Below, piece by piece: positions 27,373-37,720 of a stretch of DNA of 64,000 nt. Each line of letters begins with the position of its first letter. The first letter of the stretch is position 1. The position numbers and the translations under genes were made by a program. This DNA is from Vibrio neptunius (GTDB lineage: Bacteria > Pseudomonadota > Gammaproteobacteria > Enterobacterales > Vibrionaceae): contig CP079860.1 in the NCBI GenBank assembly GCA_019339365.1, positions 1,364,001 to 1,428,000 on the forward strand, in the 5' to 3' direction. Under the pieces are notes generated by a model. It did no database searches, was not told the origin of the DNA, and saw nothing but the letters and a program-made list of their open reading frames with translations.

Positions 27373-28884
27373 TCAAATCCCTGGTAGCTCGACATGAATA
27401 GCAGTCCCATGTTGTTCTGACTCATGCTGGCTATAGCTGCGAATGTTAAACCTGCCACCGAGTGCTTGCACTCGCTCTTGCATACCTTTTAAGCCAAAGC
27501 CTTTTTGGCTGTCCTGCAGTTTGAATCCAATGCCGTTATCTTGAATGTTCAGTTCGACGTTCTCACCCAGCTTGATATCTATTTCTAAACAGCTTGCCTG
27601 AGCGTACTTTTTCGCATTGTTTAGGGCTTCTTGACATATTCGATACAAAGTGGCGCTGGTTGCATCGCTAAGCGCTGATACATCCTTGCCTTGTAGCTGG
27701 AATGTGACATCAACGCCTTGCTGCTCAAATTCCATTTCACGAACCAACTGCTTGAGTGCGTCGATCAGATCAAGGTCGTCTAGTGCTTTGGGTCTGAGCC
27801 GAGTCAAGAGCCCTTTGGTCGTGTCATAAACGTTCAGCGATAGAGATTCGATAGTGGTGGCGCAATTAGCGCTCATCTCTGAGTTTTCAACGCGCTTAAT
27901 GATGCTAGCTTGAGTGCGGATGGCAGTAATATTCTGTCCAATTTCGTCGTGTAGCTCGCGTGCGACTTCTTGACGGACGGATTCCTCGGCTTTCACCAAT
28001 TGACGTGACAAGTTTTGGTTGCGGCTTAGCTCGAAGCGTAACTTTTGGTTTAGATCTCGCTGACGTTGAACGGCCATACCGAGCAATATCCCTGTTAGGG
28101 TCTGCGCGGTAATGGACAGCAGAAGGTCGGTGATTTCAATTTGAGAAACCCCACTGCGTGCTGCGATCAAAGCAATACTATTAAGCAACGTACCAAGCAT
28201 AGCGCCTTGCCAGCCGTAGCGATAAGCGAGCAGAACAATTGGAATAGCCAGGCAGAATGGCGCAAAGCGGCGCAATTCGTCTGGAAGCCCAATTTGCATG
28301 GCTATGCTGACAGAGAATAAAGCGACAAACAGAATAATCGGCTTGATCTTGAACTGAATTGGTTGAGTGATTACGTTGGAAGTGAGTGGTAGCCAGGTAC
28401 TCTGAAACAAGTAGTTCCAGACAAGGTAACACGTTGGTACCAGCATAAGCCCCCCGTGATACTGACCAACCACACTAAGCTCAGTGGGTCTGCGTGGCTA
28501 CTTACGGCTGCAACGTTGATCAATGACGTCACTATGATGGCAGAGGCTTGCACTATTAAGCGCTGAGATTGGCTACCATAGTTGAAACGCATAGCCAATG
28601 CTGTGACGGGAATGCTGGCCATACTGGCAGCTATCACGGTGAGCCATTGGGGTTGCTCCAATAGTAACGCGAGGCAGACCGTGAGTAGCCATTCTGCCGT
28701 GTAAATCGCGGGCCAGTGTTTTTTGGCGGTGTGTAATGTTACGCCTAGTCTAAGAGCGAAGGGAAAAAAAGAGTATCGCCAACTCGGCGTCATTGACAAA
28801 GTAATAGGAAATGACCCAAAGACAAAACCAGCTACATAGGGTGATAAACCAAGCACAAGCAGAAGTGAGTAGATAGTTACGCAT
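27373..28884 (-). pseudogene. uhpB: Sensor histidine kinase gene uhpB, two compensating frameshifts
   Basis: Two overlapping frames reconstruct a 503-residue UhpB. One base too many lies in the A7 run at 28764-28770 and one too few in the C6 run at 28450-28455. Corrected, the protein starts [20 protein letters not shown], has about eight N-terminal membrane helices, then the phosphoacceptor region ARELHDEIGQNITAIRTQ, HATPase motifs (CQEALNNAKKYAQA, DNGIGF, GFGLKGMQERV) and a terminal HVELPGI. The ATG overlaps the uhpA stop (TGATG). It would phosphorylate UhpA when UhpC detects sugar phosphate. As written, no intact kinase is made. Confidence 0.88.
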
Positions 28885-29495
28885 CAGAGCGGAATTTCCT
28901 GACTGAACAGCTTAGCCAGTTCAACGTTGTTTTTGACCGCGAGTTTATCCATAGCGTTGGCGCGATGGACATGAACCGTCTTATGGCTCAAGCCGAGTTG
29001 ATTGGCTACTAGCTTGACATCCATACCCGCTGCGAGCAATTCACAGACTTGCTTTTCTCGTTTGGTTAGCTGGCTCAATGCAGCGGTTGTTGCTTTAGGC
29101 GAGGCTAATTTCAATGCGATTTCTGGTGTTAAATAACAGCCACCAGTGGACGCGGTTCGCACCGCTTGAACCAGCTCGTCGGGGCTGCATCTTTTCGTCA
29201 AATAACCAAGAGCCCCGGCTTCCAGCGCTTTTTCTACCATTGCAGGAGAGTCATGGACACTTAGCATCACGCAGGCGATCCCTGAAGGGATAGACTCTAG
29301 TAGAGTGAGGCCACTTTCGTCTGGCATAGAGATATCGACAATGCACACATGAGCGTCACTGCCGGGCAAGCCTTGTTTGGCATCGGACACAGAACTGAAT
29401 TCCCCCACGATGTTAATGTCACTTTCCAAGCTTAGCAGCTGGGCAAAACCGGATCGAACGATGATGTGATCATCAACGAGAGCAACATTTATCAT
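28884..29495 (-). CDS. uhpA: Response regulator UhpA (NarL/LuxR family)
   Basis: This 203-residue protein has a receiver domain (residues 1-120, DD near the N-terminus and phosphoacceptor Asp in [13 protein letters not shown], conserved Lys in [12 protein letters not shown]). A LuxR-type helix-turn-helix follows (about 140-200, [20 protein letters not shown], then [16 protein letters not shown]). It should activate uhpT when phosphorylated by UhpB. It overlaps uhpB by one base and lies 145 bases downstream of uhpT on the same strand. Confidence 0.93.
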   Translation of the reverse strand: MINVALVDDHIIVRSGFAQLLSLESDINIVGEFSSVSDAKQGLPGSDAHVCIVDISMPDESGLTLLESIPSGIACVMLSVHDSPAMVEKALEAGALGYLTKRCSPDELVQAVRTASTGGCYLTPEIALKLASPKATTAALSQLTKREKQVCELLAAGMDVKLVANQLGLSHKTVHVHRANAMDKLAVKNNVELAKLFSQEIPL

Positions 29496-29571
29496 GGCAA
29501 TTATCCAAGCAAGGTAGAATCAGAGGTAAGTTACCGTTAAGTTTGCCAATAGGCAAATAGCGTTTGGAACT

Positions 29572-29631
29572 AAAAAAAGCGCTATCTATATCACTCTGAA
29601 TCAGGCAAAGCAGAGAGTATTAGATAGCGCT
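29572..29631 (-). terminator. Terminator of uhpT
   Basis: On the minus strand AGCGCTATCTA and TAGATAGCGCT form an 11-bp stem around a loop that holds an inner ACTCT/AGAGT stem, followed by seven T residues. It sits directly after the uhpT stop and separates uhpT from uhpABC. Confidence 0.85.
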
Positions 29632-29640
29632 AAGGGGGTA

Positions 29641-31032
29641 TTAAGCGTTGACTTGAGCGAGCTGCTTTTTAGCTTTACGAATTTTCTTCTCTTCAGCTAT
29701 CGCTACGAAAGCAAGTAAGCCGATACAGATAGCTGCAGAAGTATCCAGAGCAGCAAAAGTACCTTGCCAACCTGTCAGACCAAAAATAGGTGTACCATCT
29801 GCAATCATACCTAGTCCAAGTTTTGCGAAACTATCGCCGATAAGATACGCAAACGTACCTTTAACGCCGTCAGCGACACTGATTGCTTTCTTTGGTACAA
29901 AGCCAACAGCTGCCACACCTATCAGCAATTGAGGACCAAAAACGAGAAAGCCTAATACAAAGAGTGAAGCTAGGTACATGAATTCGCTGGTGGCGTGTTG
30001 GTAGAACTCAAGTGATACGATAATCAAACCCAGTGATACACAAGCAACCAGCGCACGGCGACCGTTAGCTAAGTCTGATAAGTAACCCCACATTAATGTA
30101 CCAACTAGGGCGCCTACTTCGAATAGGGTGAAACCAGAAATTGCGGTTTCTTTCGATAGCCCCAGCTCTTGGTATGCATAAACCGTTGACCATTGGTCGA
30201 TACCAATGCGCACGATATAAAGGAAAATGTTGGCGAAACACAGCAGCCAGATCACTTTGTTTTTCAGGACATATTCAACAAAGATTTCTCGCTTCGACAT
30301 TTGCTGCTCTTCCGCGGCATTGTCCTCTTCGCTGACAACCTCATCGAACAGCTCTTCCACTTTACCCAAACCATAGGCTTCTGGAGAGTCGCTACCAAAG
30401 CGCATACCGATAAAACCAACAATCAGCGCGATGATAGATGGGAATACGAACATGCCGAGCACGTGACCATCGAATAGGTAATTCGCCCCGAATAGAGCAA
30501 CACCTGCAGCGCCAGCACCGCCAACGTTGTGAGACATGTTCCACAGGCCAAGGTATGAACCGCGTTTGTTACGTGGTGTCCACTTGGTGATGGTGGAATA
30601 GCTAGAAGGGCCACCAGTACTCTGGAAGAAACCACTCAACGCATAGAATGCGACCATTAGGAAAAGGCTAATACTACCACCACCCATGCTCATACTGAAA
30701 CCCAGCATAGCCAAGCCAGAGAGGATGAGCATAAAAGGCAGAAATTGTTTGGTGTTTTTGCCATCAGCGTAATAAGACACCACAGTCTTGCCTATGCCAT
30801 AAGTAATCGAGAAGCCAAGACCGATCAAGCCAAGCTCTGTCATTGACAGGCCATAAGTGGAGATCATATCGTTCTGTGCAATATTAAAGTTCTTGCGGAT
30901 CAGGTACATGGTCATGTAGCCAATGAATACGACAAGGTAAGATTGCAAGAAGGGTTTAAACCACATTTTACGGCGTACTTCGACTGGCAAGTCCAATGTC
31001 GGTTTACGCACTTGTTCTAGAAATTTCAACAT
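29641..31032 (-). CDS. uhpT: Hexose-phosphate transporter UhpT
   Basis: This 463-residue, 12-helix major-facilitator antiporter exchanges external hexose phosphate for inorganic phosphate. It matches UhpT from [20 protein letters not shown] onwards, with [35 protein letters not shown] and [19 protein letters not shown]. Its control by uhpABC is implied by the adjacent genes and by a palindrome upstream. The C-terminus is Lys-rich as in the family. Confidence 0.94.
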   Translation of the reverse strand: MLKFLEQVRKPTLDLPVEVRRKMWFKPFLQSYLVVFIGYMTMYLIRKNFNIAQNDMISTYGLSMTELGLIGLGFSITYGIGKTVVSYYADGKNTKQFLPFMLILSGLAMLGFSMSMGGGSISLFLMVAFYALSGFFQSTGGPSSYSTITKWTPRNKRGSYLGLWNMSHNVGGAGAAGVALFGANYLFDGHVLGMFVFPSIIALIVGFIGMRFGSDSPEAYGLGKVEELFDEVVSEEDNAAEEQQMSKREIFVEYVLKNKVIWLLCFANIFLYIVRIGIDQWSTVYAYQELGLSKETAISGFTLFEVGALVGTLMWGYLSDLANGRRALVACVSLGLIIVSLEFYQHATSEFMYLASLFVLGFLVFGPQLLIGVAAVGFVPKKAISVADGVKGTFAYLIGDSFAKLGLGMIADGTPIFGLTGWQGTFAALDTSAAICIGLLAFVAIAEEKKIRKAKKQLAQVNA

Positions 31033-31180
31033 AGTGAATCCTTAGAGCCCAGCTTAGCCCTTTGGGCGAAGCAAATAATAAATTTGGTTGACTTAGCTGA
31101 CGGACAATCAGAGTTAAATCGATGGCGCTAAGTGTATTCACCGTGGTACGTTGTGGCTTGAGAGATGCTCTTAGGTGGGT

Positions 31181-31195
31181 TAGGAATATTTCCTA
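31181..31195. promoter_or_regulatory. Palindrome upstream of uhpT, candidate UhpA site
   Basis: TAGGAATATTTCCTA is a perfect inverted repeat (TAGGAA-TAT-TTCCTA) about 150 bp upstream of the uhpT start. A related half site TTAGGT occurs 10 bp to its left. NarL-family regulators such as UhpA bind short inverted half sites upstream of their targets. The assignment is positional only, as the region lies between divergent uhpT and DUF2946 genes. Confidence 0.35.
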
Positions 31196-31372
31196 GATCG
31201 AGCTAGCTAATGAGTGTTTCGTGAATAACGTCACATGATTTGCTGAATGCGTTTCGGTTAGTTATTGTTCCTTTTGTCGAAAAGTTATGACTAAGCTTAT
31301 ATTTTGCGGCGTAAATGGCTGAGTTTGTTAACTTCACGTTATATAGTGGCAGCTAATAAATCGAGAGTGATC

Positions 31373-31726
31373 ATGTTACGCGCAACGAATTTTAACCGGA
31401 TGATGTTATTGGCGAGTGCCCTGAGTTGGCTGCTCGTTTCTCTGATGCCGGTCATAAATGCGCACGGCTCCAACGCCGGTGTTTGGGCTACCTTATGTAC
31501 CATCAATGGTTTCGAACTGGTTCAGGTCGAAGAAGGTAAGCCGGAAACTCAGCACGGTAAGCCTTGTCCATTCAGTCACTTTTCTTCTTTCCACCAGGAT
31601 TCACTTCCAACACCACTTTACTTTACACGACAGTCGTATGTGAGTGATGAAGCCTATGCTTTTTTGGCTCTAAGCGTTCGCTATCAGCTCGCACTCCCGC
31701 GTGCGCCGCCTCTGTCTATTGCTTGA
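31373..31726 (+). CDS. DUF2946-like small secreted/membrane protein
   Basis: This 117-residue product starts at the ATG at 31373, which begins an N-terminal hydrophobic segment (MMLLASALSWLLVSLMPVIN). The mature part has ATLCTINGFELVQVEEG and GKPCPFSHF, the spaced-cysteine pattern of DUF2946 proteins, which often lie next to copper or iron uptake genes. It is followed 128 bases later by a PepSY membrane protein, which fits a metal-related pair. The function is unknown. Confidence 0.6.
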   Translation: MLRATNFNRMMLLASALSWLLVSLMPVINAHGSNAGVWATLCTINGFELVQVEEGKPETQHGKPCPFSHFSSFHQDSLPTPLYFTRQSYVSDEAYAFLALSVRYQLALPRAPPLSIA

Positions 31727-31854
31727 TGTAAAAATAAAATTATTAAATAAGGCATAACACCTCACTGTAAAGTCAATGCTCAGCATACATTATTGAATGA
31801 ACCATTCGGATTAAATCTGAAGGTTTTGCTGCGCGCAATAAAAAGGAAATTGTA

Positions 31855-33309
31855 ATGTTGGGTAGTCAAACTCAGACTTCGCCTAAGGAATCTTCACGTC
31901 GATCTTCAGATAAAACTCGAATCAAATCACGCTATTTCATGACATGGCGCTGGCACTTCTATGCTGGTCTTTATGTTATCCCTTTTATGTTGATGCTCAG
32001 CCTGACAGGACTTGTGATGTTGTTTGATGATGACATCGAACAAGCCCGATACCGAGATCAAATGATCGTCATGCCGGAAACTTCAAAAGTTCCGGTCTCG
32101 CAGCAACTAGAGAACGTCCAAGCCAGTTACCCATCTGGACAGGTTACTCAGTATACCCCTGGCGCTGAAGCCAACTTGGTCAATAAGTTCAGTGTGCGTC
32201 TGGAAGATGGTACCTCGGTGTTTGCCACCGTGAACCCCTATAGTGGTCAGGTATTAGGTGAAATAGATCGCAGTGACAGCTGGTATCAGCTTGCGAATGA
32301 AATCCACGGAACTCTGCTGATTGGTCAATGGGGGGACTACTTAATCGAAGTCTCTGCTAGCTTGAGTATCTTACTGTTGGTGACGGGGATCTATTTGTGG
32401 TTACCAAGGGACAACGCAAGCAAAGCGGGATTTCTGAAAGTGCGTTTTACATCGGGTACACGTATCTTGATGCGTGATCTGCACGCGAACTTGGGTGGTG
32501 TGTTGTCAGTTGTGTTACTGTTTTTCGTCATTTCAGGTTTGGCGTGGGCTGGCGTTTGGGGCAGCAAGCTGGTTCAGGCGTGGAATACGTTTCCTACTTA
32601 CTACACTTGGGGCGATAAGCCAGAGTCACTGCTGACTCACGCTGATCTCAATCACGATAGTGAGAAAGAAATGCCATGGAACTTAGAACAAGCTCCGTTA
32701 CCTGAATCTACGGGGCATGTTCATGGCAGCGAAGATCATGCTCATCATGAACATAGCTCGTATGATATCAGTCAGAGTATTGGCATCGATTCGATAGTCG
32801 AGCAAGCACAGCGCCTTGGTTTTACTCAGTTTAATCTCTTTTTGCCTCAGTCTGAAACGGGTGTGTATACGCTCGCAGCGAATTCTATGGCGGGCGACAT
32901 TAACGATCCAAGAAAAGACAAAACCACTCACATAGACCAGTACACAGGTGAAGTGTTGGTGGATGTGACATGGGAAGACTACAGTTTGTTCGCTAAGTTT
33001 ATGGCAGCAGGCGTGTCTTTGCACCAAGGGGATGTCAGTGTCGTGAACAAGGTACTCAATGTTGTATTCTGTGTGGCGTTTATTGCCATTTCTATCAGCG
33101 GTATTGTGATGTGGTGGATCAGAAGACCATCAGGCAAGACTCAGGTCGGTATTCCGCCTCGCTTTGAAAGTGACGGTATCTGGAAGGTAGGAGTAATGAC
33201 ACTCGCTATGGTTGCAGTCTTTTTCCCGCTAGCAGCGGTGACTATCGTGCTCTTTGGTGCGATTGATTGGTTTGTTTTCCGGCAGAAAATGGAAACGTCA
33301 GCAGCCTAG
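31855..33309 (+). CDS. PepSY-associated membrane protein (putative iron-uptake reductase)
   Basis: This 484-residue protein has four main membrane helices: near residues 40-62, 162-182, 218-240 and 390-410, plus a C-terminal pair. The PepSY_TM motifs are HFYAGLYVIPFMLMLSLTGL, NEIHGTLLIGQWGDYLIEVS, RDLHANLGGVLSVVLLFFV and VSLHQGDVS. A His-rich loop near residue 285 (HVHGSEDHAHHEHS) could bind metal. Such proteins are thought to reduce ferric siderophores or relay electrons in metal uptake. An AAGGAA site precedes the start. Confidence 0.82.
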   Translation: MLGSQTQTSPKESSRRSSDKTRIKSRYFMTWRWHFYAGLYVIPFMLMLSLTGLVMLFDDDIEQARYRDQMIVMPETSKVPVSQQLENVQASYPSGQVTQYTPGAEANLVNKFSVRLEDGTSVFATVNPYSGQVLGEIDRSDSWYQLANEIHGTLLIGQWGDYLIEVSASLSILLLVTGIYLWLPRDNASKAGFLKVRFTSGTRILMRDLHANLGGVLSVVLLFFVISGLAWAGVWGSKLVQAWNTFPTYYTWGDKPESLLTHADLNHDSEKEMPWNLEQAPLPESTGHVHGSEDHAHHEHSSYDISQSIGIDSIVEQAQRLGFTQFNLFLPQSETGVYTLAANSMAGDINDPRKDKTTHIDQYTGEVLVDVTWEDYSLFAKFMAAGVSLHQGDVSVVNKVLNVVFCVAFIAISISGIVMWWIRRPSGKTQVGIPPRFESDGIWKVGVMTLAMVAVFFPLAAVTIVLFGAIDWFVFRQKMETSAA

Positions 33310-33318
33310 TACAACAAC

Positions 33319-33343
33319 AAAAAAGGCCACCTATTGGTGGCCT
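33319..33343 (-). terminator. Terminator of pyrC
   Basis: AGGCCACC and GGTGGCCT form a perfect stem with a TATT loop. The minus-strand side continues into six T residues, 19 bases past the pyrC stop. It lies between the convergent PepSY gene and pyrC. Confidence 0.85.
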
Positions 33344-33361
33344 GATTCACGTATGACTCGG

Positions 33362-34390
33362 TTATTTTACTGACCAGTCGATGGTCTCACCCGCGCGAAT
33401 GGGGACGACAATATCCTTACCAAAGGGCATCGACTCCGCCACTGCCCACGTTTCTTTAGTGAGTGTCACGGTATCTGAGTTACGTGGTAGGCCATAGAAG
33501 TCTGGGCCATTGTGGCTCGCAAATGCTTCAAGGTTCTCTAACTTACCCTCAAGCTCAAATACTTCTGCATAAAGCTCTAGCGCTGCGTGAGCAGTATATG
33601 AACCAGCGCAGCCACACGCTGCTTCCTTCATACCTTTTGCATGCGGAGCGGAATCTGTACCGAGGAAAAACTTCTTGCTACCGCTCGTAGCTGCTTCAAT
33701 CAGCGCTTTTTGGTGGGTGTTGCGCTTAAGAATCGGCAGGCAGTAGAAGTGAGGTTTAATTCCACCAACCAACATGTGGTTGCGGTTGTATAGTAGGTGG
33801 TGAGCTGTGATGGTGGCTGCAACATTATCGTTGGCGTTTTTAACGAAAGTGGCCGCATCCGCCGTTGTGATGTGTTCAAGTACGATCTTCATTTCTGGGA
33901 AATCATTGACGATGGGCGCCAAAACGGTATCTAGAAACTCTTTCTCACGGTCAAAAATATCGACATCATGAGTCGTCACTTCACCGTGGACCAGAAGCAG
34001 CATGCCGACTTCCTGCATTACTTCAAGCACAGGGTAGATGTTTTTTGCAGACGTCACACCTGAATCAGAGTTGGTTGTCGCACCAGCAGGGTAGAGCTTC
34101 GCAGCAACCACTTTTCCAGAGGCTTTTGCCTTGCGAATTTCATCGGGTGATGTGTTGTCTGTAGGGTACAATGCCATCAAGGGCTCAAATTGCGCGTTTG
34201 GTTTTTCTGCCATGATGCGCTCTCGATAAGCGAGTGCCATTTCAGTGTCGGTAACTGGTGGGACTGTGTTTGGCATGATTAGCGCTCGGCCATTGTAGCG
34301 GCTGATGTCGCGGACGGTATCCGTTAGAACATCACCATCGCGTAAGTGAACATGCCAGTCGTCAGGACGAGTGATCGTAAGTGTTGTCAT
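33362..34390 (-). CDS. pyrC: Dihydroorotase
   Basis: This 342-residue zinc amidohydrolase forms dihydroorotate from carbamoyl aspartate in pyrimidine synthesis. Motifs are [10 protein letters not shown] (zinc-binding HxH), [18 protein letters not shown] (the metal-bridging Lys region), [15 protein letters not shown] and [10 protein letters not shown]. The ATG at 34390 has a GGGAGCAA site and gives the family length; an upstream ATG (34405) is unnecessary. A PurR-type operator lies upstream, as for E. coli pyrC. Confidence 0.96.
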   Translation of the reverse strand: MTTLTITRPDDWHVHLRDGDVLTDTVRDISRYNGRALIMPNTVPPVTDTEMALAYRERIMAEKPNAQFEPLMALYPTDNTSPDEIRKAKASGKVVAAKLYPAGATTNSDSGVTSAKNIYPVLEVMQEVGMLLLVHGEVTTHDVDIFDREKEFLDTVLAPIVNDFPEMKIVLEHITTADAATFVKNANDNVAATITAHHLLYNRNHMLVGGIKPHFYCLPILKRNTHQKALIEAATSGSKKFFLGTDSAPHAKGMKEAACGCAGSYTAHAALELYAEVFELEGKLENLEAFASHNGPDFYGLPRNSDTVTLTKETWAVAESMPFGKDIVVPIRAGETIDWSVK

Positions 34391-34452
34391 TATTGCTCCC
34401 ACCATAATTTGAGTTGTCTGATTGGAGCCTAAGCATTAACGAAAAACTGTGA

Positions 34453-34468
34453 AGGCAAACGCTTACGC
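34453..34468 (-). promoter_or_regulatory. PurR box upstream of pyrC
   Basis: AGGCAAACGCTTACGC fits the PurR consensus ANGCAANCGNTTNCNT at all fixed positions except the last. It lies 63 bp upstream of the pyrC ATG. In E. coli the purine repressor also controls pyrC, so cross-regulation of pyrimidine synthesis by purines is likely conserved. Confidence 0.65.
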
Positions 34469-34744
34469 TTAGGCGACAGGATGATAGAGCAAAGCGCTTG
34501 CTATTGCATCTGTTTTTTATCTCATGTGCCTCATTGAGACGGAAAGGTAAGCCTTGAATTCAGAAACAGTGCGGGCTTATATTTCGATATGCAAAACAAC
34601 AATGTTGCAATTACCATACTTGAGATAATCGCAGACTGAATGATATCAAGCAGTAAATTTTCCGCTCTCAATAGGTATCTTCATGAAACATCTCGCTAAA
34701 GAGTCGGGTATAATCGCAGCAAACAACGAAGCTCAGGAATCGCA

Positions 34745-36562
34745 ATGCCAGCTCTAACTCTTTCTCAGATAAACGTGTATCCAGTGAAATCATTAGGTGG
34801 GATTACACAATCCTCTTCGTGGGTAGAAAAGCAAGGCCTGATGTTTGACCGCCGTTTCATGCTCGCTTTGTCCGATGGCTCCATGGTGACAGCTCGCAAG
34901 TATCCACATATGGTTAAAGTCCAATCTAGCTTAACGCCAGATGGCTTAATTTTTGTCGCCGATGGCAAATCGCCACTTCGCCTAAGGTACTCAGATTTCA
35001 AAATGCAGGAAGCCCCTGCTCAGGTATGGAAAGATACCTTCACTGCTTATACTACAACGGACGAGGCGGACGATTGGTTTAGTGAAGTATTGCAACAGAG
35101 AGTCGAGTTGTTGTTTTCAGGCGAGCAATCGAACCGAGTGCGAGAAAAAGTTGGGCACAACGTAAGCTTTGCCGACGGTTACCCAATGCTGGTAATTGGT
35201 CAGGGATCTTTAGATGAACTCAACCGTCGCAGTCCTGAACATCACTCTATGGACCAGTTTCGTGCAAACTTAATCGTATCTACAAATCAAGCATTTGAGG
35301 AAGACAGTTGGAAACGAATTCGTATCGGTGATGTAGAGTTTGAAGCGGTCAAAGCTTGTGAACGCTGCATCCTGACAACGGTTGACGTCGATAAAGGTGA
35401 ATTCAGAGCCAGTAAAGAGCCACTCAATACATTATCTCAGTTTCGCGCCAACGAGCGAGGTGGTGTTTTCTTCGGTCAAAACCTAGTCGCTAAGAACGAA
35501 GGTATGGTTCGTCAGGGAGATGTTGTTGAAGTTCTCGAATACAAAGAGAAAGAATTCTATCCAGACAACACTACGCAACAATTGACGATGACTTGTGTAG
35601 AACGCGAAGAAATTGCTCGTGACTTTGTCACATTTTGGTTAGAACCAGAATATGGCACTGCTCCGGCGTATCAACCCGGCCAGCATTTACCGATTTCAGT
35701 TGATATTGATGGTGAAAAATTTGCACGTCGTTATACACTTTCTTCCAGTCCTTCAAGACCTAGCCGGTTAGCCATTTCTGTCAAGCGTATTGACGGTGGG
35801 CAAGTATCTAATTGGCTTAACGACAACCTGAAAGTCGGTGATACGTTAACTTGTGAAAATCCCGATGGCAGTTTCCATCTTGGAAATAAACACGATCAAC
35901 CTATTTTACTTTTATCTGCGGGAAGCGGTGTGACGCCAATGTTGTCCATGCTGAGATACTTATCTGATCATGACCAAGCGGATGATGTCATCTTTTATCA
36001 TCAATGCCGTAGTATTGAAGATATCCCATGTAAAGAAGAGTTAGATCGCTATAAACGTAAACACCCTAGTTTGAGAGTGTTGATTTCGCTGTCTCAGCCT
36101 CCTCTTGACTGGTTTGGTTTAAAAGGGCGCTTAACGACCGCTCACTTAAAGCAGATTGAAAACCTTGAACAGCGTCAGGTGTTTGTATGTGGTCCTGATG
36201 GTTTTATGCAGAAAGCTAAAAACCTTCTGTTGAAAAAAGGGCTGCCAGAAGAGTATTACCATCAAGAAGCGTTTAGTGTTTCACGAACCACCACACAACC
36301 TTTTAAACAGGTTCAGATTAGTGTTAACGGTCAGCCTTTTGTCGGCAATAACCAGCAGCCTTTACTGGAACAGGCGGAGGATGCAGGTATTCCAATTGCA
36401 CATAGCTGTCGTGCTGGTTTGTGTGGTGCATGTAGAGTGACGATTGAATCGGGAAAAGTCCACCAACCGGATGTGCCCGGATTGCAAGATCACGAAATAA
36501 ATATGGGCGTTGCTCTCGCTTGCTGCTGTATTCCTGAAACAGATATTGATGTGGTGAGTTAA
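34745..36562 (+). CDS. MOSC / ferredoxin-reductase / 2Fe-2S three-domain oxidoreductase
   Basis: This is a 605-residue fusion. An N-terminal beta-barrel and MOSC domain cover about 1-270 (YPVKSLGGI, then FEAVKACERCILTTVD, whose Cys would hold molybdenum cofactor). An NAD(P)H:flavin reductase domain covers about 280-505 (ARRYTLSSSP for FAD, LSAGSGVTPMLSML and FVCGPDGFM for nucleotide). A plant-type 2Fe-2S ferredoxin domain covers about 520-605 (SCRAGLCGACRV, distal Cys in ALACCC). It resembles E. coli YcbX with an added reductase module and may reduce N-hydroxylated compounds. The exact substrate is unknown. Confidence 0.88.
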   Translation: MPALTLSQINVYPVKSLGGITQSSSWVEKQGLMFDRRFMLALSDGSMVTARKYPHMVKVQSSLTPDGLIFVADGKSPLRLRYSDFKMQEAPAQVWKDTFTAYTTTDEADDWFSEVLQQRVELLFSGEQSNRVREKVGHNVSFADGYPMLVIGQGSLDELNRRSPEHHSMDQFRANLIVSTNQAFEEDSWKRIRIGDVEFEAVKACERCILTTVDVDKGEFRASKEPLNTLSQFRANERGGVFFGQNLVAKNEGMVRQGDVVEVLEYKEKEFYPDNTTQQLTMTCVEREEIARDFVTFWLEPEYGTAPAYQPGQHLPISVDIDGEKFARRYTLSSSPSRPSRLAISVKRIDGGQVSNWLNDNLKVGDTLTCENPDGSFHLGNKHDQPILLLSAGSGVTPMLSMLRYLSDHDQADDVIFYHQCRSIEDIPCKEELDRYKRKHPSLRVLISLSQPPLDWFGLKGRLTTAHLKQIENLEQRQVFVCGPDGFMQKAKNLLLKKGLPEEYYHQEAFSVSRTTTQPFKQVQISVNGQPFVGNNQQPLLEQAEDAGIPIAHSCRAGLCGACRVTIESGKVHQPDVPGLQDHEINMGVALACCCIPETDIDVVS

Positions 36563-36580
36563 CTTTTGAAGCTTATTGGT

Positions 36581-36615
36581 AAAAAGCCCCGAACCAATGG
36601 TCCGGGGCTTTTTTT
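36581..36615 (+). terminator. Terminator after the MOSC fusion gene
   Basis: AAGCCCCG(G)A-type and TCCGGGGCTT arms enclose a short loop and are followed by seven T residues, 18 bases after the stop. This is a strong intrinsic terminator. Confidence 0.9.
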
Positions 36616-36851
36616 AGTGTGAATACTTTGTTTAATTTGTATTTAAGGTGTATTCATCAGTCTGAGCCAACTGACGTGTCGTAACTCAGTGAAATAATGA
36701 TATTAAAAACAATAGGATGGCGTAACTGTACGATCGGACAGGTTTTGTATTAAATTTGATAAGAAATAGTATATTAAAGCAAAAAATATACTAATAACTA
36801 ATCAAACTAACTTTGATTATTTGTTACTAAAGTGGGATTGGCTACTTTCCC

Positions 36852-37574
36852 TTACTGGTACGGTTTAATATGCCCACCAAGCAAAGCTCGCGTTACCGCT
36901 TGGCAGCGATTGGTCGCGCCGAGCTTTTTGCAAGCGTTGCTGAGGTGGAACTTTACGGTTCTCTCAGTGCAGTTAACAATACCCGCTATTTCTAATGCAC
37001 TTTTTCCATCGGCTGCCCAAGTCAGGCACTCTATTTCCCGATTGGTGAGTATCGACTTGGTGCTTTCGGCTTGAGAGGCCTTAGCTAGATGACATAGATT
37101 CTGAACAATTAGAGGAACAACCAATTGAGTGAACAGCAACACATCAGTGTTGGTCGGGTAGCTTGTGACGTCGGAGGTAGCGAAGCTGAGCATGCCGACT
37201 TCGCCATTCAATCCGTGAATCGGAATGCTGATACCTTGTTCTATTTTGTTGACATGTGACAACGAGTAGAATTCTTCACAGTGAGTATCAATTTGCTTGG
37301 CAGACTGCCAAACGCTGGGCATAGAATTTGACGCACCAAATTTACTGATTACCTCAACATACATCAGCCCTAGACTGAAGGAGTCTTCTCGATATGGATT
37401 GGGAAAGTTGTCTACGACAATAAATCGACCATTTTTGATATGTGGTTCAAAGGACACACCCAGCACAAAGTACTCACTGTTAACAATCGTGTTCAACCGC
37501 GCCAGCAATTCTTGCATTGATTCAATAGAATCAATGGTTTGATAGTCATCGATCAGACGTAGAATTTCTTTCAT
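36852..37574 (-). CDS. LuxR-family regulator without a LuxI partner (LuxR solo)
   Basis: This 240-residue protein has an N-terminal autoinducer-binding-like domain (about 10-165) and a C-terminal LuxR helix-turn-helix (LTNREIECLTWAADGKSALE, then CTERTVKFHLSNACKKLG). Of the residues that usually bind acyl-homoserine lactone, the Trp in MPSVW and the Gly in GISIPIHG remain, but the W-x3-Y pair and the Asp-Pro are replaced. It may therefore sense a different molecule or none. No luxI-type synthase is in the window. Confidence 0.83.
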   Translation of the reverse strand: MKEILRLIDDYQTIDSIESMQELLARLNTIVNSEYFVLGVSFEPHIKNGRFIVVDNFPNPYREDSFSLGLMYVEVISKFGASNSMPSVWQSAKQIDTHCEEFYSLSHVNKIEQGISIPIHGLNGEVGMLSFATSDVTSYPTNTDVLLFTQLVVPLIVQNLCHLAKASQAESTKSILTNREIECLTWAADGKSALEIAGIVNCTERTVKFHLSNACKKLGATNRCQAVTRALLGGHIKPYQ

Positions 37575-37689
37575 TTATTGCCAATAACGTCGTTTTTTTC
37601 TACTTATAACAAATTACATTCTGGTTATGTAATGTTTTTCTTACGTTCGAAGTGAGAGTGTGGCATTTTTGGACATTAAAACAGCGAAA

Positions 37690-37719
37690 ATATAATACAA
37701 GGCGCATTTAGCGCCTTGT
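37690..37719 (-). terminator. Terminator of glpR
   Basis: ACAAGGCGC and GCGCCTTGT form a 9-bp stem around a short AT-rich loop, immediately after the glpR stop. On the minus strand it runs into ATTATATTTTC, a T-rich though interrupted tail. Confidence 0.65.
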
Positions 37720-37720
37720 A

